The position numbers were made by a program, and so were the translations under genes. The notes below the pieces were generated by a model. That model was not told where the DNA came from. It saw only the letters and a program-made list of their open reading frames with translations, and made no database searches. 11,590 nucleotides of DNA from Thiomonas sp. (GTDB lineage Bacteria; Pseudomonadota; Gammaproteobacteria; Burkholderiales; Burkholderiaceae_C). Positions 6,392 to 11,590 of this stretch are shown one piece after another. Within the stretch, counting starts at the first letter, position 1; every line of letters begins with the position of its first letter. Where the stretch lies: NCBI GenBank assembly GCA_028706735.1, contig JAQTVS010000061.1, forward strand, positions 1 through 11,590, read 5' to 3'.

Positions 6392-8425
6392 GTGGCGCGC
6401 AGCAGCATGCACGCTGATTCCGCCGGGGCGCCGGCGCCCGACACCGCGCTGGCCGAACAGTGCGACGTGCTGTTCTCGCCGGGCAGCCCGCTGCAGGCCG
6501 AGCTGCCGCAGTGGTCGGTGCGCGAAGGGCAGCGTGCGCTGGCGCTGGCGGTGGCCTCTGCCATCAGCGACCGGGCCATTTTGTTGGCGGAGGCCGGCAC
6601 GGGAACCGGCAAGACGCTCGCCTACCTCGTTCCCGCGCTGCTGCATGGCGGGCGGGTGATCATCTCCACCGCAACACGCAACCTGCAGGATCAGCTCTAC
6701 ACCAAAGACCTGCCGGCCGCGCGCCGGGCGCTGGGCGCTGCGGTGAGCACCTGCGTGCTCAAGGGCCGCTCCAATTATGTTTGCCTCTACCGCCTGCAGC
6801 GTGCGGCGGAGTGGGTGCATGGCCGCCATGCGCATGCGCAGTTGCGCCGCATCGTGCAGTTCGCCAAGGCCGATGCGCGCGGCGACCTGTCCGCGCTGTC
6901 CGGGCTGGAAGAGAATTCCGCGCTCAATTTTCTCGTCACCTCGACCACCGACAACTGCCTCGGCGCGGATTGCCCGGATTACAAAGCCTGCTTTGTGATG
7001 AAGGCGCGGCGCGAGGCCATGGCGTCGGACGTGGTCATCATCAACCACCATCTGTTTTTCGCCGATCTGGCGCTGCGCGGCGAGGGCGTGGCCGAGCTGC
7101 TGCCCACCGCGGACACGCTGATTCTGGATGAAGCGCATCAGCTTGCCGAGATCGGCGTGCAGTTTCTCGGCGCGCGTTGCGGCACGGCGCAAGTGGTCGA
7201 CCTCAGCCGCGATGTGCTGGCGGGGGGCTTGCAGCATGCCAAAGGGCTGGCCGATTGGCAGACCCTGAGCGGCGCGCTGGAACGTGCCGCGCGCGATCTG
7301 CGCCTAGTTGCGCCGCAGGCGCCTGGCCGTCTGAGCCAGCCGCAGATGATCGACCTGCCTGGCTGGGATGTGGCCCTGCACGATCTGCAGGCGCAACTGG
7401 CCCACACCGCCGCCGTGCTGTCTGCGCATGAAGAAGCCGCACCCGAATTCGAGCGGCTGATGGAACGCTGCACCGCGCTGCAGCAGGCGTTCGGCAACTG
7501 GCAAAGCCCGGCAGTCGAGCGCGATGAGGGCGCCGCGCCCCAGGTGCGCTGGGCCGATGTCGGCAGTGCGCATCTGCGGCTGCAGTCCGCGCCGCTGTCC
7601 ATTGCCGCGGCGTTTGCCAACTTGCTGGCGCAGCGCAGCCAGGCCTGGATTTTCACCTCCGCCACCTTGAGCGTTGGCGGAAATTTTCGCCACGCACGCA
7701 CCGCCCTCGGCCTGACGCCAGAGCATGGCGGCTGCGCACCGGTGGAGCAGGGCGTTGCGCCGCGCTGCCGCGAATTGCGCGTGACCAGCCCCTTCGATTA
7801 CGCCGCGCAGGCCCGGCTGCTGGTGCCGCAAGATCTGCCGCTGCCCAACCAGCCGGGACATTCTGAAGCCGTTGGCGCGCTGGCGGCGCAACTGGCGGCG
7901 GGCAATGCGGGCGGCACCTTCGTGCTCACCACCACCTTGCGCGCCGCCAAGGTCATCGCGCAAACCCTGCGGCAATTGCTGCCTGGCCGGGCCGTGCTCG
8001 AACAGTTCGACGAATCCAAGCCCGCCTTGCTTGCGCGCTTTGCCGCCACTGCGCAGGCTGTGCTGGTGGGCAGCCAGAGTTTTTGGGAGGGGGTGGATCT
8101 GCCTGGAGACCGGTTGACCCTGGTGATCATCGACAAGCTGCCGTTTGCGCCGCCAGACGACCCGTTGACCGCGGCGCGCCTGCGGCAGATCGAAGCAGAA
8201 GGGCGCAGCGGCTTTACAGACTACAGCATGCCGCAGGCCGCGTTGTCACTGCAGCAGGGGGCCGGGCGGCTGATCCGCACAGAAACCGATCGCGGGGTGT
8301 TGGTGGTGTGCGACCGCCGCCTGACCGCGACGGGCTGGGGGCGGCAACTGCTCGCCAGCCTGCCGCCGTTCAGCCGGGTGAGCCGCGCTGAGGACGCGCA
8401 GGCCTTCTTGCAACAGATGCGCTGA
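6392..8425 (+). CDS. yoaA: Iron-sulfur ATP-dependent DNA helicase, YoaA/DinG family
   Basis: A superfamily 2, XPD-like 5'-3' DNA helicase (677 aa from GTG 6392) likely to act in DNA repair and replication-fork rescue. Walker A is AEAGTGTGKT (66-75) and the Walker B box is LILDEAHQL (243-251). The four [4Fe-4S] ligands are C131, C189, C194 and C200, the last three in TDNCLGADCPDYKACF. Motifs V and VI appear as SFWEGVDLPGD (about residue 565) and QGAGRLIRTETDRG (about residue 622). Length and these segments match E. coli YoaA more closely than DinG. In E. coli YoaA works with the clamp-loader protein HolC, which is not in this window. The start is uncertain: GTG 6392 has AGGACAGG just upstream, while ATG 6407 (MHADSAG) is also possible. 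The gene starts 20 nt after repeat copy 3. Confidence 0.88.
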   Translation: MARSSMHADSAGAPAPDTALAEQCDVLFSPGSPLQAELPQWSVREGQRALALAVASAISDRAILLAEAGTGTGKTLAYLVPALLHGGRVIISTATRNLQDQLYTKDLPAARRALGAAVSTCVLKGRSNYVCLYRLQRAAEWVHGRHAHAQLRRIVQFAKADARGDLSALSGLEENSALNFLVTSTTDNCLGADCPDYKACFVMKARREAMASDVVIINHHLFFADLALRGEGVAELLPTADTLILDEAHQLAEIGVQFLGARCGTAQVVDLSRDVLAGGLQHAKGLADWQTLSGALERAARDLRLVAPQAPGRLSQPQMIDLPGWDVALHDLQAQLAHTAAVLSAHEEAAPEFERLMERCTALQQAFGNWQSPAVERDEGAAPQVRWADVGSAHLRLQSAPLSIAAAFANLLAQRSQAWIFTSATLSVGGNFRHARTALGLTPEHGGCAPVEQGVAPRCRELRVTSPFDYAAQARLLVPQDLPLPNQPGHSEAVGALAAQLAAGNAGGTFVLTTTLRAAKVIAQTLRQLLPGRAVLEQFDESKPALLARFAATAQAVLVGSQSFWEGVDLPGDRLTLVIIDKLPFAPPDDPLTAARLRQIEAEGRSGFTDYSMPQAALSLQQGAGRLIRTETDRGVLVVCDRRLTATGWGRQLLASLPPFSRVSRAEDAQAFLQQMR

Positions 8426-8431
8426 GGCGGT

Positions 8432-9253
8432 TTACCAGAGCTTCCAGAACGGATCATTGCGGGACGGCAACCCCTGGGTGAGGTACGCGCTTTGCGGATA
8501 GTTGAGCTTGAGCACGCGCTCGGCGTCGTCGCGCAACTGCGTCATGCCGAGTTTGCCGTAGGCATGCACCAGCACCGCCAGCGCGAGCTGATTGGACGGC
8601 GCGTCCTGGTAATGATCGATGGCGCGTTGCGCGCGGTCGGCAGCAGCCACATAGGCGCCGCGGCGGTAGTAAAACAGCGCGACATGGGTTTCATACTCAG
8701 CCAGCGAGTTGACGATGTAGCGCATGCGCTGGCTGGCGTCCGGGGCATATTTGCTCTGTGGAAACCGCGTGACCAGTTCCTTGAACGCCTCAAACGACTG
8801 CTTGGCCGCACCCTGGTCGCGCTCATACAGCTTCTGGTCCGACAGGAAGGAGAACCAGCCCTGATCGGTATTGAAATTGATCAGGCCCTTGAGGTAGAGC
8901 ACATAATCGGTGTAGGGATTGTTGGGGTAGAGCTTGAGAAAGCGATCGGTTGCCGCCAGCGCCTGCGCGCGCTCACCCTGCTTGTAGTTGCCGTAGGCAA
9001 TTTCGATCAGCGCCTGCTGCGCCAACAGGCCGTAGGGGTAGCGGGATTCGAGCTTCTCGTACAGCTTCACCGCCTTGTCGGTGTTGCCGCTGTTCATCTC
9101 GTCCTTGGCCTCTGCATACAATTTGGCCGACGACCAGCCCAGGGTTTCGTCTTTTGCTGGCGTGGACGCGCAGCCCGCAAGGCCCAGAAACAGGGCAGCG
9201 GCGGCGGCGCCCAACAATCGCCGCGTCCAGAGACGGTACAACGCAACACGCAT
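8432..9253 (-). CDS. bamD: Outer membrane protein assembly lipoprotein BamD
   Basis: Essential lipoprotein of the BAM complex, which folds beta-barrel proteins into the outer membrane; it binds BamA from the periplasmic side. The 273-residue product has a lipoprotein signal peptide: positively charged MRVALYRLWTRR, a hydrophobic run, then lipobox LAGC with the acylated C28. The rest is a series of TPR-like helical repeats (for example AVKLYEKLESRYPYG and AKQSFEAFKELVTRFPQSKYAPDA) typical of BamD/ComL, at the usual family length. It is divergent from rluD, the same arrangement as in E. coli. Its stop lies only 6 nt from the stop of the convergent helicase gene. The residue after the lipid cysteine is Ala, consistent with outer-membrane sorting. 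Confidence 0.95.
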   Translation of the reverse strand: MRVALYRLWTRRLLGAAAAALFLGLAGCASTPAKDETLGWSSAKLYAEAKDEMNSGNTDKAVKLYEKLESRYPYGLLAQQALIEIAYGNYKQGERAQALAATDRFLKLYPNNPYTDYVLYLKGLINFNTDQGWFSFLSDQKLYERDQGAAKQSFEAFKELVTRFPQSKYAPDASQRMRYIVNSLAEYETHVALFYYRRGAYVAAADRAQRAIDHYQDAPSNQLALAVLVHAYGKLGMTQLRDDAERVLKLNYPQSAYLTQGLPSRNDPFWKLW

Positions 9254-9315
9254 AGCAATGACCCAGGGTGGTGTAAAGCTTGCAGATTATAGGGAGCCCC
9301 CTGCGCCCCGCCTCC
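9254..9315. promoter_or_regulatory. Divergent bamD-rluD intergenic region
   Basis: This 62-nt gap must hold the start signals for both genes. GATTAT at 9285-9290 is a possible -10 box for rluD, with no convincing -35 at the right spacing. AGGGAG at 9291-9296 is the only purine-rich ribosome-like site before the rluD ATG, but it is about 19 nt away, farther than usual. No clear operator is seen. Confidence 0.3.
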
Positions 9316-10359
9316 ATGACCAACCTTTCTTCTCTTCCCCCTGCTCATGCGAGGGACGGTGAACTCGCCGACCTCGATGAGGACGGCTCCAGCGCCGACC
9401 AGGCCGTGCTCGAAGCCGTCATCCCCGAGCCTGAGGCGGGACAGCGGCTCGACAAGGTGCTGGCGGCGCTGTTCCCGCAATACTCCCGCAGCAGATTGCA
9501 GCAATGGTGCGAAGCCGGGCTGGTGCGCATGGGCGCGCAGATCGCCGGGGTGCGCGACAAGGCGCGGGCGGGCGAGCTGCTGCGCATTGCCGTGCCCGCC
9601 TTGCCGGAAGACGCCGCGTTCGCTCCCGAAGAGATGCCGCTGGATGTGGTGTTTGAAGATGCGTCACTCGCCGTGATCAACAAGCCGGCCGGTCTGGTGG
9701 TGCACCCGGCTGCTGGCAACTGGAGCGGCACCCTGCTCAACGGCCTGCTGGCGCGCTACCCCGAGACCGCTGGACTGCCGCGCGCCGGCATCGTTCACCG
9801 GCTGGACAAGGACACCAGCGGCCTGATGGTCACCGCCCGCACTCTGGAAGCGCAGACTGAACTGGTGCGCAGGCTGCAGGCCCGCACCATGCACCGGCAA
9901 TATCTGGCGTTGGTCTGGGGGCGGGCAGACAGACTGTTCAATGTGGATGCGCCCATCGCCCGCCACCCGCGCGACCGCCTGCGCATGGCGGTGGTGCAGG
10001 GCGGCAAGCCTGCCCGCACCGATTTTGCCCCGTTGGCCGAGCTCGACACGCCCTGGGGGCCGCTGACCGCGCTGCGCTGCAAGCTCCACAGCGGACGCAC
10101 GCATCAGATCCGCGTGCACCTGCAGTTTGCCAAGCTGGAACTGGTGGCCGACCCGGTGTATGGCGGGCGCGTCCGTCCCGATCTGCCCCTGCAACGTCAG
10201 GCGCTGCATGCCGCGCGGCTGGGGTTTCGCCACCCCGGCAGCGGTGCGCCGTTGGACTGCGTTGCTCCCGTCCCGGACGACATCGCCGCATTCTGGGACG
10301 CCTGCGGCGGCGCGCCAGAAGACATCGCCCCCAAGCGCTGGCCGGTGTTTACAGATTGA
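9316..10359 (+). CDS. rluD: 23S rRNA pseudouridine synthase RluD
   Basis: Converts uridines of 23S rRNA helix 69 (positions 1911, 1915 and 1917 in E. coli numbering) to pseudouridine, aiding large-subunit maturation. The 347-residue product has an N-terminal S4 RNA-binding domain at about 43-75 (RLDKVLAALFPQYSRSRLQQW). The RluA-family catalytic domain follows, with INKPAGLVVHP at about 121 and HRLDKDTSG at 161-169, where D164 is the catalytic aspartate. GRTHQIRVHLQ is also present toward the C-terminus. The acidic segment at about 15-35 before S4 is specific to the N-terminus. The start ATG is chosen on homology; an in-frame TTG at 9280 lacks support. pgeF starts 13 nt after the stop, as in the conserved rluD-pgeF pair, so the two are probably one operon. 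Confidence 0.93.
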   Translation: MTNLSSLPPAHARDGELADLDEDGSSADQAVLEAVIPEPEAGQRLDKVLAALFPQYSRSRLQQWCEAGLVRMGAQIAGVRDKARAGELLRIAVPALPEDAAFAPEEMPLDVVFEDASLAVINKPAGLVVHPAAGNWSGTLLNGLLARYPETAGLPRAGIVHRLDKDTSGLMVTARTLEAQTELVRRLQARTMHRQYLALVWGRADRLFNVDAPIARHPRDRLRMAVVQGGKPARTDFAPLAELDTPWGPLTALRCKLHSGRTHQIRVHLQFAKLELVADPVYGGRVRPDLPLQRQALHAARLGFRHPGSGAPLDCVAPVPDDIAAFWDACGGAPEDIAPKRWPVFTD

Positions 10360-10372
10360 GGCCATCAACGCC

Positions 10373-11233
10373 ATGTCACTCAGCCTTCCGCAATGCACGG
10401 ATTTCCTGCCGCCCTGGTGCGCCGATTCCTCTGGCGTTGCGCCCTGGGTTCGGGTCGCCTGGCCGGGCAACCCGCGGGTTCACGCGGTGTTCACCAGTTG
10501 CGCAGGCGGGGTCAGCCAGGGCGCCTATGCCTGCGCGCAAGCGGCTGAAGCAGGGCAGACGCCGACCGGCGGCGGCATGAACCTTGGATCGCATGTCGGC
10601 GATCTGCCCGAGCAGGTTGCGCAGAACCGCCAGCGTCTGCAACAGGCGTTCGCGGGCGTGCAGCCACGCTACCTGCAGCAGGTTCACGGTGTGGAGGTTG
10701 CCGATCTGGACGCGCTGCCCGATCCATTCGCCGAGCCAGCCGCTGATGCGGCCTGCAGCACCCGTCCGGGCGTGGCGGCCACCGTGCTCGTTGCCGACTG
10801 TCTGCCCGTGCTGTTTGCCGCGCCGGACGGCCGCGCCGTGGCGGCGGCGCATGCCGGTTGGCGCGGTTTGGCGGGCGGCGTGCTGGAGGCCAGCCTGCAA
10901 GCGGTCTGCGTGCGCGCGGGCTGCGCGGCGTCCGCGGTGCAGGCGGTCCTTGGCCCGGCCATCGGCCCGCAGGCATTCGAGGTGGGGGAGGAGGTCTGGG
11001 CGGCGTTTGTCGGGCAACACGCCCAGACTGCAGACGCGTTCAAGCCGGGCAAGCCCGGAAAATGGCGGGCCGACATCTGGCAACTCGCACGCATCCGGCT
11101 CGAGCATGCGGGCATGCGCCCCGATCTGATCGCCGGGGGAGGGCTGTGCACCGTCAGCAACCCGCAGCGCTTTTATTCTTACCGCAGGCAGGCGGTCACC
11201 GGACGGCAGGCGGGTTGCGTCTGGATCGGCTGA
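10373..11233 (+). CDS. pgeF: Peptidoglycan editing factor / purine nucleoside phosphorylase PgeF (YfiH/YlmD family)
   Basis: A 286-residue member of the YfiH/DUF152 multicopper-like fold family. Members have been linked to correction of mis-built peptidoglycan precursors in E. coli and to purine nucleoside phosphorolysis. The metal-site residues are visible: H105 in QQVHG, C143 in VADCLPV and H160 in AAHAGWRG. They are followed by GPAIGPQAFEVG and the final RFYSYRR. The segment TSCAGGVSQGAYA (41-53) is separated from MNLGSHVGD (69-77) by about 15 residues, longer than the near-contiguous form typical of the family. Start ATG 10373 has only a weak GAGG at 10358-10361, overlapping the rluD stop, which fits coupled translation. 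Confidence 0.9.
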   Translation: MSLSLPQCTDFLPPWCADSSGVAPWVRVAWPGNPRVHAVFTSCAGGVSQGAYACAQAAEAGQTPTGGGMNLGSHVGDLPEQVAQNRQRLQQAFAGVQPRYLQQVHGVEVADLDALPDPFAEPAADAACSTRPGVAATVLVADCLPVLFAAPDGRAVAAAHAGWRGLAGGVLEASLQAVCVRAGCAASAVQAVLGPAIGPQAFEVGEEVWAAFVGQHAQTADAFKPGKPGKWRADIWQLARIRLEHAGMRPDLIAGGGLCTVSNPQRFYSYRRQAVTGRQAGCVWIG

Positions 11234-11258
11234 GTTTGTCCCTGAAGCGTGGACATGC

Positions 11259-11271
11259 CCGCACAGTGCGG
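11259..11271. repeat. Short dyad after pgeF
   Basis: CCGCACAGTGCGG is a perfect 13-bp dyad (6-bp arms around a central A) in the 68-nt gap between pgeF and repeat copy 4. It lacks a following T-run and its loop would be small, so it is weak as a terminator. It could be an operator-like site or chance. Confidence 0.3.
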
Positions 11272-11301
11272 TCTGGCACACATCCGCGCAACCTTCATCT
11301 G

Positions 11302-11471
11302 CTAGGAGCCTGTCGGGCTTGGGAATCGCGGGCTGCAAAAAGGCTGTGCGGCGTCCTGCGGCAGCGGCTTTTTGCCCCATAGCTTGGGCTATGGGGCGGC
11401 AAATCCGCCGCCACAGGCCATCCCCACAGCCTTTTTTCGCTTGACGCGACCCAAGCCCGACAGGCTCCTAG
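11302..11471 (+). repeat. MITE-like palindromic repeat, subfamily A, copy 4
   Basis: A 170-bp element in the same orientation as copy 1. Perfect 22-bp terminal inverted repeats lie at 11302-11323 and 11450-11471. The central palindrome is at 11374-11397 (GCCCCATAGC, loop TTGG, GCTATGGGGC). It lies between two convergent genes, 68 nt after the pgeF stop and 3 nt from the stop of the minus-strand partial gene. Both arms carry AAAAAGGCTGTG-like and CCTGYGGCRGCGG-like blocks in inverted order, so the whole element forms an imperfect long hairpin. No gene lies inside. Confidence 0.93.
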
Positions 11472-11474
11472 TGG

Positions 11475-11590
11475 TCAACCCGTCCGACGTTTGAGGTCGC
11501 GCACGATGAGCACCCAGATGCCGTCATCCCCGCTGCGCTGCCCTTTCCTGCAGGACAGTACTTCGGCATAGACGAACTCTGTCCGGTCGG
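11475..11590 (-). CDS. Unidentified protein, C-terminal fragment (5' end outside window)
   Basis: Reading the minus strand from the window edge gives an open frame of 37 codons ending at a TGA at 11475-11477. It contains TEFVYAEVLSCRKGQRSG, then DDGIWVLIVRDLKRR and TG. The mix of hydrophobic strands and charged residues, and the WVLIVRDLKRR end, faintly resemble the last strand of a PAS-type sensor domain. The fragment is too short to name. Its stop lies 3 nt from repeat copy 4, echoing the close fit of the other repeats to gene ends. It could be a chance frame, but its length to the edge and coding-like composition argue for a real gene end. Confidence 0.5.
   Translation of the reverse strand, partial: DRTEFVYAEVLSCRKGQRSGDDGIWVLIVRDLKRRTG

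Noticed and set aside
6368..7237. Minus-strand open frame opposite the helicase
   Set aside because: It overlaps clear helicase motifs in the other strand and lacks recognisable domains.
11045..11058. CCGGGC/GCCCGG palindrome in pgeF
   Set aside because: It arises from repeated Lys-Pro-Gly codons and is short; chance is sufficient.
10376..11380. Long minus-strand open frame opposite pgeF
   Set aside because: It is a GC-rich antisense shadow of pgeF that extends into repeat copy 4.
4052..11471. The four repeats as a CRISPR array
   Set aside because: Copies are 170-199 bp, kilobases apart, in both orientations and separated by genes; there is no regular spacing.

Overview
The window looks like chromosomal DNA from a GC-rich betaproteobacterium of the order Burkholderiales. 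A sulfur-oxidising genus such as Thiomonas fits best, but this is an inference. It rests on GC-rich codon use, a SoeABC-type sulfite dehydrogenase operon, and the conserved bamD / rluD / pgeF neighbourhood. No phage, plasmid, CRISPR or transposase gene is visible. Coding density is high and every gap between genes is short unless it is filled by a repeat.

Layout. Positions 1-3580 hold the 3' part of soeA, then soeB and soeC. Together they encode a membrane-bound molybdoenzyme predicted to oxidise sulfite in the cytoplasm and pass electrons to quinone. A small secreted cysteine-rich LprI/DUF1311-like protein follows (3648-4055). Next is an enoyl-CoA hydratase-family protein that lacks both classical catalytic glutamates (4262-5062). 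A PP2C-type phosphatase lies convergent to it on the minus strand (5266-6102). A YoaA-type iron-sulfur DNA helicase runs on the plus strand (6392-8425). bamD (minus) converges on yoaA and diverges from the rluD-pgeF pair (9316-11233). The 3' end of an unidentified minus-strand gene closes the window.

The most striking content is a family of four short repeats at 4052-4221, 5071-5269, 6201-6371 and 11302-11471, all between genes. Each is 170-199 bp and carries no gene. Each has 22-bp terminal inverted repeats that begin and end in CTAG, and a 9-10 bp palindrome at its centre. Each whole element is also an imperfect palindrome, so it could fold into one long cruciform or RNA hairpin. Three copies form one subfamily, one of them inverted. 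The fourth has the same ends and centre but different arms. Where the terminal repeats differ between copies, both ends change together and pairing is kept. Two elements contain the stop codon of a neighbouring gene inside their CTAG terminus. They resemble non-autonomous MITE-like elements, possibly with a side role as 3'-end hairpins. I do not recognise them as a named family.

Together the genes cover sulfite respiration (soe), outer-membrane assembly (bamD), ribosome modification (rluD), cell-wall quality control (pgeF) and DNA repair (yoaA). Only soeABC and rluD-pgeF look like operons.
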